Shown here piece by piece: positions 36,897 to 44,692 of a stretch of DNA of 64,000 nucleotides. The position numbers and the translations under genes are program-made. The stretch comes from an uncultured Oscillospiraceae bacterium (lineage in GTDB: Bacteria; Bacillota; Clostridia; Oscillospirales; Acutalibacteraceae), in NCBI GenBank assembly GCA_900540295.1, contig UQFM01000003.1, positions 1 through 64,000 on the forward strand, written 5' to 3'. The first letter of the stretch is position 1; each line of letters opens with the position of its first letter. A model generated the notes under the pieces. It had not been told where the DNA came from, did not search any database, and saw only the letters and a list, made by a program, of their open reading frames with translations.

Positions 36897-37988
36897 GTGA
36901 GTACCATTTTACTGAGTATTTCTGCATCTGCCGTTTGGAGTAAGGTTTGGACGGTTGCCGTTGCGCTCCTGTTTTTCGGTATCATTATCATGATTCACGA
37001 GTGCGGGCATTTTCTTGCCGCAAAGCTGTGCGGTGTGAAGGTCAATGAATTTGCACTCGGCATGGGACCTGCGCTGTTTAAAAAGAAAAAGGGCGAAACG
37101 CTGTATGCCCTGCGTCTGTTTCCCATCGGCGGTTTTTGTGCCATGGAGGGCGAGGACAGCGACAGCGAGGACGCACGTGCTTTCGGCAATAAATCCGTAC
37201 CGAAAAAGATGTTTATTGTGGTCGCCGGCGCGGCGATGAATCTTCTGTTGGGACTGATTATCATGGCGGTTTTGCTTTCTACCTCTACGGATTTAATCGG
37301 TACGAACACCATTAAAGATTTTTATCCCGATGCGGTCAGTACGCAGTACGGCTTGCAGGCGGGTGACCGTTTTGTGGAAATTGAGGGACACCGTGTTTGG
37401 TCGGAAAAAGACATCGGCTTTTTAATGAGCCGCAGCCGTGACGGCGTTTTGGATTTTGTGGTTGAGCGCAACGGCGAAAAGGTGGCGCTCGACGATGTGC
37501 ATTTTGCTACCGAGGATTACAACGGCGTCACATTGATTCGCTATGATTTTGTTATTATCGGGGAAACGCCGACGTTCTTCAATGTGTTGAAAAATTCGTT
37601 TACACAGTCTGCGTCTACCGCGCGCATGGTGTGGCTGAGCTTGTTTGATTTGGTTACGGGTCGGTACGGCATGTCGGAATTGGCAGGACCCGTCGGCACC
37701 ATGGATATTATTGCCGATGTAACCGCCGAGGCGGCAAGCACGGGGAGCCTTGAAAATCTGCTGACCATTATGGCGTTTATTACGATTAACGTCGGGATTG
37801 CAAATCTTCTGCCGCTGCCTGCGCTTGACGGCGGACGGTTCCTGTTTTTGGTGATTGAGGCTGTACGCAGAAAGCCGATGAATCCGAAATACGAGGGCTA
37901 TGTTCACGCCGCAGGTTTGGCGCTTTTGATGCTCCTGATGGTGGTTGTAACCTTTAACGATATACTGCGTATTGCACGCGGGGCTTAA
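36897..37988 (+). CDS. rseP: RseP-type M50 site-2 zinc metalloprotease
   Basis: A 363-residue intramembrane protease. The zinc motif HECGH is at about residues 34-38 in the first helix, a PDZ domain is at about 140-200, and the third zinc ligand motif LPLPALDGGRF is at about 302-312. In Firmicutes the homologue (RasP) cleaves anti-sigma factors and signal-peptide remnants. The start is uncertain: GTG at 36897 lies within AGAGGTGAG, which looks like the ribosome site itself, so a rarer ATT (36906) or CTG (36912) could be used. It follows dxr by 3 bases. Confidence 0.93.
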   Translation: MSTILLSISASAVWSKVWTVAVALLFFGIIIMIHECGHFLAAKLCGVKVNEFALGMGPALFKKKKGETLYALRLFPIGGFCAMEGEDSDSEDARAFGNKSVPKKMFIVVAGAAMNLLLGLIIMAVLLSTSTDLIGTNTIKDFYPDAVSTQYGLQAGDRFVEIEGHRVWSEKDIGFLMSRSRDGVLDFVVERNGEKVALDDVHFATEDYNGVTLIRYDFVIIGETPTFFNVLKNSFTQSASTARMVWLSLFDLVTGRYGMSELAGPVGTMDIIADVTAEAASTGSLENLLTIMAFITINVGIANLLPLPALDGGRFLFLVIEAVRRKPMNPKYEGYVHAAGLALLMLLMVVVTFNDILRIARGA

Positions 37989-38008
37989 AATCAAAAAACC
38001 GCTTATCG

Positions 38009-38385
38009 CTCCCTCACCGAGGGAGCTGGCACGGCGAAGCCGTGACTGAGGGAGTTTGCTCATATAGCACAAGGTGAATTTAACATTTGTAGGGAACAAC
38101 CTCTGTTTGTTCTGAAAGTTTTATCGGATTTTACGGGCGCGCGGTGCACGCCCCTACGGTGGATGGTCGTTTTGCATACCGTAGGGACAGCCCGGGCACG
38201 CTGTCCGCATTCGGGCGAACGCAGTTCGCCCCTACGTGCTTTGCAAAATTTGTCATTCTGAGCCGTAGGCGAAGAATCTCACACGGCACAGGGTGAATTT
38301 GATTCTCGGTAGGGCGGGGGCTTGCCCCCGCCGCGAAATCTCATCTGACTTCGTCGGGGCGCCGAGGTCGTCGCCCCCTACTTTA
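38009..38385. repeat. Dense hairpin-repeat block between rseP and ispG
   Basis: The 420-base gap is nearly all repeats: a CTCCCTC-bounded double hairpin at 38009-38054; GTAG-led or CTAC-ended hairpins at 38089-38113, 38135-38157, 38181-38207, 38213-38235 and 38309-38332; and an inverted GAGATTCTTCGC...AGAATGACA unit at 38250-38281. A further partial unit ends in CCCCCTAC near 38380. Confidence 0.88.
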
Positions 38386-38408
38386 TACAGCAAAAAATAG
38401 GTGATAGT

Positions 38409-39461
38409 ATGATAGAAAGAAGAAAATCCCGTCAGGTCAAAGCGGGGGGACTCGCCATCGGTGGCGGTGCGAAAATCAGCGTGCAGTCGATGCTCAACGT
38501 CCCCGCCGAGGATGTTGCGGGCAACGTCCGTCAGGCAAAGGCGCTGGAGGCGGCAGGGTGCGAAATCGTACGCCTGACCGTGCCGAATACGGAAGCGGTC
38601 AAAACGCTTGCCGCCGTGAAAGAGGCGGTATCTATCCCCGTGGTGGCGGATATTCATTTTGACTATAAATGCGCTTTGGAGAGTGTGGCGGCGGGGGTGG
38701 ATAAAATCCGTATCAACCCCGGCAACATCGGGTCGGACGACCGTGTGAAAGCCGTCGCGGATGCTTGCCGCTTACATAATGTACCGATTCGTATCGGTGT
38801 AAATTCGGGGTCGCTCGAGAAAGAGCTGCTCGCAAAATACGGCTCCCCCACGCCCGACGCGCTGTGCGAAAGCGCGCTTCACCACGCGGCACTGCTCGAA
38901 AAATTCGATTTTCGGGATATTGTCATTTCCATCAAATCCTCGAATGTGCAAAGAATGGTCGCGGCGTACCGCAAAATCGCGGAGCTGTGCGATTACCCGC
39001 TGCATTTGGGCGTGACGGAAGCGGGCACGGAGCGTATGGCGCTTGTAAAATCTGCGGCGGGTGTCGGCGCATTGCTGTTGGACGGTATCGGCGATACGAT
39101 TCGCGTGTCTATGACTGCCGACCCCGTGAAGGAAATTGCGGCGGGGTTTGATATTCTTAAAGCGGTGGGGCTGAAAACCGACTGTCCGCAAATTGTTTCC
39201 TGCCCGACCTGCGGCAGAACCAAAATTGATTTGATTGCGCTTGCAAACGAGGTGGAGAGCCGACTTGCAACCTGCAAAAAACCGATTACCGTTGCGGTAA
39301 TGGGCTGTATCGTCAACGGCCCGGGCGAAGCGAAGGAAGCCGACATCGGCATTGCAGGCGGCGACGGCTGCGGACTTCTGTTCCGTCACGGAGAAATTTT
39401 AAAGAAAGTCCCCGAAAACGAAATCGTAGACGCCCTGCTTGCGGAGATTGAGAAACTGTAA
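38409..39461 (+). CDS. ispG: 4-hydroxy-3-methylbut-2-enyl-diphosphate synthase (IspG/GcpE)
   Basis: A 350-residue iron-sulfur enzyme that converts MEcPP to HMBPP in the MEP pathway. A TIM-barrel domain (about 1-255, with VQSMLN, VADIHFDYK and IRINPGNIG) is followed by the cluster domain with CPTCGR (about 265) and GCIVNGPGEA (about 298-307), giving the three cysteines. The start follows AGGTGATAG. It continues the dxr-rseP-ispG-polC order despite the repeat block inserted just upstream. Confidence 0.97.
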   Translation: MIERRKSRQVKAGGLAIGGGAKISVQSMLNVPAEDVAGNVRQAKALEAAGCEIVRLTVPNTEAVKTLAAVKEAVSIPVVADIHFDYKCALESVAAGVDKIRINPGNIGSDDRVKAVADACRLHNVPIRIGVNSGSLEKELLAKYGSPTPDALCESALHHAALLEKFDFRDIVISIKSSNVQRMVAAYRKIAELCDYPLHLGVTEAGTERMALVKSAAGVGALLLDGIGDTIRVSMTADPVKEIAAGFDILKAVGLKTDCPQIVSCPTCGRTKIDLIALANEVESRLATCKKPITVAVMGCIVNGPGEAKEADIGIAGGDGCGLLFRHGEILKKVPENEIVDALLAEIEKL

Positions 39462-39463
39462 CC

Positions 39464-39515
39464 GTAGGGGTTGGCGTCCCGACGACCCGCGGACGGACGG
39501 GACGTCCGTCCCTAC
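39464..39515. repeat. Composite REP-like element between ispG and polC
   Basis: A single GTAG-to-CTAC composite unit begins 2 bases after the ispG stop. It contains a GTTGGCGTCCCGACGACCC hairpin and a GGACGGACGGGACGTCCGTCC hairpin (positions 39490-39511). Confidence 0.85.
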
Positions 39516-39545
39516 AACATACAATGAATTTAAAGTGAGAACAAA

Positions 39546-42500
39546 ATGACCAAATTTTACGACCTGTTTGAAGAATGCAAACCGATGCTTTCCGCTTACG
39601 ATGCCGTGCTGGGCACGGCGTCGGTGGAGGGTGTGGAAAATCATACAGAAACCCGCGTGTTAATCCTAACGGTGCGGTTTGACCGCTTGGTGTCTGCACG
39701 CACGCTCGACGCGGTCTGTGCAGTGCTGTCGGGCTATCTCGGCACGGTGCAGGTGGAACTGCGCCCGAAATTTTCCGCAGAACTGCTGACGGCAAAATAT
39801 GTTTCGGAGCTTGTGCTGTGCCTCAAAAAACAGGTCGCGGTTGCAAACGGATTTTTAGACGACAGCGAATGGGATTTTCATGAAAATCAGATTACCGTCA
39901 CCTTACAGCACGGCGGCAAAGCCATTTTGGACGGTGCAAACTGTGCGCGGGTGCTTGAAAATGTCATCCGTGACCGTTTCGACACAGCATTTTCTGTGGA
40001 ATTTTCGGAATTGGAAATCGACTTTGAGAAAGAAATGCAGTCTGTGCAGTTTGAAATTGACAAGGCAGACGAAGCACGCCGTGCCGCCGAGCGTATTACA
40101 CAACAGCACGGGGCAGGGGCGGTCAAGCAAAAGTCGGCGGTGACTGCGGGCAGTGACGAAATACCGAAAGAGCATATCGTAAAAGAGGGTATTCCCTATT
40201 ATCTGGAAAGCGTAAAGCCGATTTACGGCAACATCATCCGCCGCGACCCGATTCGGATTGCGGATATTGAACTGCCCGAGGAGCAGGACGAGGTTCCCGT
40301 GACGGTTTGGGGACGTATTTTCTGTTTTGAAGAACGCACCAGCAAAAAAGGTAAGCATAAAATCATCAATTTTTATATTACGGATGATACATATTCTTTC
40401 ATGGCTTCCATGATTGTCAAAATCGAACAGAGCGACGAGCTTTTGGAGCATCTGAAAAACGGCGTACACGTGCTGATGTACGGCAATGTAAAGTTCGACA
40501 CGTTTAAACGGGATTATATCATTGAACCGCGTGCCATAAGCACCGTGGAAAAAATCGAGAAAGAGGACAATGCGCCCGAAAAGCGCGTGGAACTGCATTT
40601 GCATACCAACATGTCGCAAATGGACGGCATGACCCCCGCTAAAAAGCTGGTGGAGCGCGCCATTCGCTGGGGGCATAAGGCGATTGCCATCACCGATCAC
40701 GGCTGTGCGCAGGGCTATCCCGACGCTATGAATGCCGCCAAAGGCAAAATCAAGGTGATTTATGGCGTAGAGGCATACTTTGTGGACGACCTCAAAGAAC
40801 CCGACAAAACCTATAAGGAACTGCGCTCTTACCATCAAATCATTTTGGTGAAGAATTTAACGGGCCTGAAAAATCTTTACAAGCTGATTTCCATGTCCAA
40901 TATCAACTATTACTATAAGCGCCCGCGTACCCCGAAGTCGGAGCTGATGAAATACCGCGAGGGTCTGATTATCGGGTCTGCGTGCGAAGCGGGCGAATTG
41001 TACCGCGCCATCTTAGAGGAGCGCCCCGAACAGGAGATTATGGAAATTGCCAATTTCTATGATTACCTGGAAATTCAGCCGACGGGCAACAACCGCTTCA
41101 TGATTGCGGCGCATTCCGACCCGAATGCGAAGAATCCCGAAAAGAACAAAGAGTTTGACAAAATCACCTGTGAAGCGGATATTGAAAACATTAACCGCAA
41201 GATTATTGCGATTGGGGATAAGCTCGGCAAGCCCGTGGTCGCGACCTGCGACGTGCATTTCATTGACCCTGAGGATGCAAAATACCGCGCCATTTTAATG
41301 GCGGCACAGGGCTTCTCCGACGCGGACAAGCAAGCCCCGCTGTATTTCCGCACAACGGAAGAAATGCTGGCGGAATTTCAGTATCTCGGCGAGGAGACGG
41401 CGCGGGAAATCGTCATTACCAATCCGAACAAAATTGCCGATATGGTCGAGGTGATGCGTCCGTTCCCCGACGGCACGTATCAGCCGTCCATCCCCGGGTC
41501 TGAAGAACAATTGCGTGAAATCTGCTGGGCGAAGGCAAAGGATTGGTATGAATTCAACGGTGAAATTCCCGAAATCGTATCCACGCGCCTGAACCGTGAG
41601 TTGGAATCCATTATCAAACACGGATTCGCGGTTTTGTATATTATCGCACAAAAATTGGTTTGGGATTCCGAGGATCACGGCTACCATGTCGGTTCGCGAG
41701 GGTCGGTTGGTTCGTCCTTTGTGGCGACCATGGCGGGTATTTCCGAGGTCAATCCGCTTGCGCCCCACTACCGCTGTCCGAATTGTAAGTATTCTGAATT
41801 TTATCTGAAAAACGAATACGGTTCGGGCTTTGATATGCCGAAAAAAGACTGCCCCCACTGCGGCACGCCGCTCATACGCGACGGGCACGAAATTCCGTTC
41901 GAGACCTTTCTCGGCTTCCACGGCGACAAAGCACCCGATATTGACTTGAATTTCTCGGGCGAATATCAGGGCAAGGCGCACCGTTATACGGAAGAGCTGT
42001 TCGGTTCGTCCCACGTTTTCAAGGCGGGCACGATTGCCACCGTGGCGGACAAAACGGCATACGGCTATGTGAAAAATTATTTGGAAGAACGCGGTGTGCA
42101 CGTGAACCGCGCTGAGGAACAACGCTTAACGGACGGCTGTACGGGCGTCAAGCGTACCACGGGTCAGCACCCCGGCGGCATGGTCGTTGTGCCGAATGAC
42201 TTTGAGGTCAACGACTTTACACCTGTGCAATATCCTGCGGACGATACCACGAGCGATATGGAAACCACGCACTTCGATTTCCATTCCTTGCACGATACGA
42301 TTTTGAAGTTGGATATTCTCGGGCACGATGTGCCGACGCTCTATAAGCATTTAGAGGATATGACGGGTATCAACGTGATGGATGTGGACGTCTGTGACCC
42401 GAAGATTATCCGTCTTTGCACAAGCCCCGAGCCGCTGGGCGTGACGGAAGAGGACATTCAGTGGAAAACGGGTACGCTGTCTATCCCCGAAATGGGTACG

Positions 42501-43382
42501 TCCTTCGTTTGCCAAATGCTTTTGGAAGCACAGCCGAAAACTTTCTCCGACCTGCTGCAGATTTCGGGTCTGTCGCACGGCACGGACGTTTGGACGGGCA
42601 ACGCACAGGAACTGATTAAGAACGGTACGTGCGAAATTTCCCAGGTTATCGGTACGCGTGACAGCATTATGACTTACCTGATGCACAAAGGGCTGGATTC
42701 GAGCCTTGCTTTCCAAATTATGGAAAAAACGCGTAAGGGCATTGTGGCAAAGTTCGGATTCCCTGACGGCGCGGAAGAAGCGATGCGCGCCTGCAATGTG
42801 CCTGAATGGTATATGGAATCCTGCCGTAAAATCAAATACATGTTCCCGAAAGCGCACGCGGCGGCGTATGTTATCGCGGCACTGCGTTTGGGATGGTATA
42901 AAATTTACCGTCCGCTGGAGTATTACACGGCGTTTCTGACCGTGCGCGGCGGCGATTTAGACGCGGAAACCGTTGTAAAAGGGCATACGGCAGTGCGTAC
43001 GCGGTTGGAGCTTTTGCAGAGTAAAATCAAGGATAAATCCGCCACCGCCAAGGAAAAAGAGCAATTCACCGCCATGCAGGTTGTGAACGAGATGATGGCG
43101 CGCGGGGTGGAGCTTTTGGGCGTGGATATTTACAAATCCAAAGCGACGGCATATACCATTGAGGACGGCAAAATCCGTCTGCCCTTCTCGGCACTTTCGG
43201 GCATCGGCGACAATGCGGCGGTTCAGCTTGCGGCGGCGCGGGATGACGGCGAGGGAACATTCCTCTCGGTGGACGATTTTGCGCGCCGTGCCAAGGCAGG
43301 CAAAAGCACCGTGGAACTGCTCGATGCGTGCGGCGCGTTCGGCGATATGCCGAAAACCGCGCAGATTTCTCTGTTTGGGTGA
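39546..43382 (+). CDS. polC: DNA polymerase III PolC-type alpha subunit lacking the exonuclease domain
   Basis: A 1278-residue replicative polymerase. In order: an N-terminal domain (1-170), an OB fold (about 240-330), a PHP domain beginning VELHLHTNMSQMD (348-360), the catalytic core with a four-cysteine zinc finger near 745-775 (CPNCK and CPHCG), the PDIDLNF aspartates D798 and D800, and GQHPGG (about 878). In classical PolC of about 1430 residues, a DnaQ-like 3'-5' exonuclease interrupts PHP after a VDD-type sequence. Here VDD (413-415) continues after a short linker into the post-exonuclease PHP segment (SYHQIILVKN), with no DxE motif. Proofreading must be absent or supplied separately. 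The ribosome site is weak (AAAGTGAG). Confidence 0.95.
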   Translation: MTKFYDLFEECKPMLSAYDAVLGTASVEGVENHTETRVLILTVRFDRLVSARTLDAVCAVLSGYLGTVQVELRPKFSAELLTAKYVSELVLCLKKQVAVANGFLDDSEWDFHENQITVTLQHGGKAILDGANCARVLENVIRDRFDTAFSVEFSELEIDFEKEMQSVQFEIDKADEARRAAERITQQHGAGAVKQKSAVTAGSDEIPKEHIVKEGIPYYLESVKPIYGNIIRRDPIRIADIELPEEQDEVPVTVWGRIFCFEERTSKKGKHKIINFYITDDTYSFMASMIVKIEQSDELLEHLKNGVHVLMYGNVKFDTFKRDYIIEPRAISTVEKIEKEDNAPEKRVELHLHTNMSQMDGMTPAKKLVERAIRWGHKAIAITDHGCAQGYPDAMNAAKGKIKVIYGVEAYFVDDLKEPDKTYKELRSYHQIILVKNLTGLKNLYKLISMSNINYYYKRPRTPKSELMKYREGLIIGSACEAGELYRAILEERPEQEIMEIANFYDYLEIQPTGNNRFMIAAHSDPNAKNPEKNKEFDKITCEADIENINRKIIAIGDKLGKPVVATCDVHFIDPEDAKYRAILMAAQGFSDADKQAPLYFRTTEEMLAEFQYLGEETAREIVITNPNKIADMVEVMRPFPDGTYQPSIPGSEEQLREICWAKAKDWYEFNGEIPEIVSTRLNRELESIIKHGFAVLYIIAQKLVWDSEDHGYHVGSRGSVGSSFVATMAGISEVNPLAPHYRCPNCKYSEFYLKNEYGSGFDMPKKDCPHCGTPLIRDGHEIPFETFLGFHGDKAPDIDLNFSGEYQGKAHRYTEELFGSSHVFKAGTIATVADKTAYGYVKNYLEERGVHVNRAEEQRLTDGCTGVKRTTGQHPGGMVVVPNDFEVNDFTPVQYPADDTTSDMETTHFDFHSLHDTILKLDILGHDVPTLYKHLEDMTGINVMDVDVCDPKIIRLCTSPEPLGVTEEDIQWKTGTLSIPEMGTSFVCQMLLEAQPKTFSDLLQISGLSHGTDVWTGNAQELIKNGTCEISQVIGTRDSIMTYLMHKGLDSSLAFQIMEKTRKGIVAKFGFPDGAEEAMRACNVPEWYMESCRKIKYMFPKAHAAAYVIAALRLGWYKIYRPLEYYTAFLTVRGGDLDAETVVKGHTAVRTRLELLQSKIKDKSATAKEKEQFTAMQVVNEMMARGVELLGVDIYKSKATAYTIEDGKIRLPFSALSGIGDNAAVQLAAARDDGEGTFLSVDDFARRAKAGKSTVELLDACGAFGDMPKTAQISLFG

Positions 43383-43387
43383 AAAAT

Positions 43388-44134
43388 ATGCGTCACAGAA
43401 CAAGAACTTCTTCTATAAACGGGCCTGCCCCCGGCAGTAAAAGCTTTCGGCGCATTTTGCTGATTTTATTTGTCAGCTTTGCCCTCGGCGGACTGCTGTT
43501 TACCGTTATCGGCGGTATTTGGCTGCGCTCGGATATTGCGTTTTATAAAACCGCACAAACCGTGCAGGGCGAAATTGCCGAATTTGTCTCGGACTCCGAG
43601 GGCAGTCAGCACCCGATTGTCCGTTATACCGTGGACGGTAAGGAATACAGGGTGCGGTTAAACAGCTATTCGGCTTCTATGCGCGCGGGGGATGCGTACA
43701 CGATGTATTATGCGCCCGACGCACCGCATCAGGCACGCAATAAAACCTATCTCGGCGGTACAATATTTTTGAGTATCGGCAGTGGATTTTTCCTGTTCGG
43801 CGCAGGCGGCTTAGGCATTTATGCTTGGCGTGTCGGCGGCAAACGGCGGCTGAAAGAAAACGGCGATGCCGTCACAGCGCGTATTACGGCGGTGGCATGT
43901 GCGGAAAATGTAACCGTCAACGGCAGAACGCCGTATTATCTGTTCTGCGAAACGGGCGCAGTGCCTGCGCTTGCGGGCAAACGCTTAAAAAGCCGTTATG
44001 TGTATGCACCGCTTTCGCAGTCGCTGGTCGGGACATCGGTTCGGGTGTATTTCGACCCGCAAAAGCCGACAAGGTATCTGGTGGATACCGATTCTTTGCA
44101 AAAGCGTGACGATTTCGGACAGTTTTCTGTGTAA
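43388..44134 (+). CDS. DUF3592-like membrane protein
   Basis: A 248-residue protein with two membrane helices (about 22-47 and 120-150) flanking a beta-rich extracellular domain. The pattern TVQGEIAEF followed by HPIVRYTVDGKEY and then AGDAYTMYYAPDAPHQA matches DUF3592-type domains, where a small beta sandwich sits between two helices. A cytoplasmic C-terminal copy-like region (about 165-240, YVYAPLSQSLVGTSVRVYFDPQKPTRYLVD) is related in layout. The function is unknown. The start at 43388 is 5 bases after the polC stop, with GGGTGA inside polC as its ribosome site, so it is the last gene of the cluster. Confidence 0.7.
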   Translation: MRHRTRTSSINGPAPGSKSFRRILLILFVSFALGGLLFTVIGGIWLRSDIAFYKTAQTVQGEIAEFVSDSEGSQHPIVRYTVDGKEYRVRLNSYSASMRAGDAYTMYYAPDAPHQARNKTYLGGTIFLSIGSGFFLFGAGGLGIYAWRVGGKRRLKENGDAVTARITAVACAENVTVNGRTPYYLFCETGAVPALAGKRLKSRYVYAPLSQSLVGTSVRVYFDPQKPTRYLVDTDSLQKRDDFGQFSV

Positions 44135-44158
44135 AATTCCGAATCCTTTGTAAAACAC

Positions 44159-44187
44159 TTGACGGGATTACTTTATCGTGTTATCAT
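44159..44187 (+). promoter_or_regulatory. Promoter of the histidine operon
   Basis: TTGACG (44159-44164) and TATCAT (44182-44187) are separated by 17 bases. The first gene starts about 500 bases later, so the leader would contain the whole repeat block. Confidence 0.65.
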
Positions 44188-44265
44188 AGTAGCACGCTAA
44201 AGCGAAAACGGGAGGCGCGTTCGCAAGCGGGGACGGTATGCAACGGCTCGGCAAAGCGCAAACCC

Positions 44266-44640
44266 GTAGGGGCGAATGTCTTCATCCGCCCGCAAAATTT
44301 GCACGAACCAACGGTGACACACCGACCGTGTAGGGGCGATTCACGAATCGCCCGAGCAAAATTAGATTTCCGCGCAATTTGACGGCGAAGCACAAACCCG
44401 TAGGGGTCGGCGTCCCGACGACCCGATCAAGGTTGTATGTCACGAAAACCCAACGGCAACACACGAAACCGTAGGGGCGAACTGTGTTCGCCCGCGTAAA
44501 TTCGCACCGACCGTAGGGGCGTGCATTGCGCGCCCATGAAATCTGCTGAAAATTTCGGAACAACACAGAGGTTGTTCCCTACACGGGCACGAAATTTACC
44601 GTGTGCTGTGTGAGATTCTTCGCTTTGCTCAGAATGACAA
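44266..44640. repeat. Array of six different REP-like hairpins in the his leader
   Basis: Units lie at 44266-44292, 44330-44353, 44400-44424, 44471-44493, 44513-44535 and 44557-44582. Five begin GTAGGGG; the sixth is inverted and ends CCCTAC. Their stems (for example GGGCGATTCACGAATCGCCC, GGGGTCGGCGTCCCGACGACCC minus its first G, GGAACAAC/GTTGTTCC) share no sequence yet all pair. A GAGATTCTTCGC...AGAATGACA hairpin at 44609-44640 closes the block. Confidence 0.88.
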
Positions 44641-44692
44641 AGCATTTACATATTTTATATACATTTCTCCTTCAGAAAGGACTTTACACTCC

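Noticed and set aside
36897..37988. Sporulation protease SpoIVFB
   Set aside because: It has a PDZ domain and the dxr-rseP-ispG context of the RasP/RseP group.
44266..44582. CRISPR array
   Set aside because: The repeated units are hairpins of different sequence at irregular spacing without a constant repeat, and there are no cas genes.
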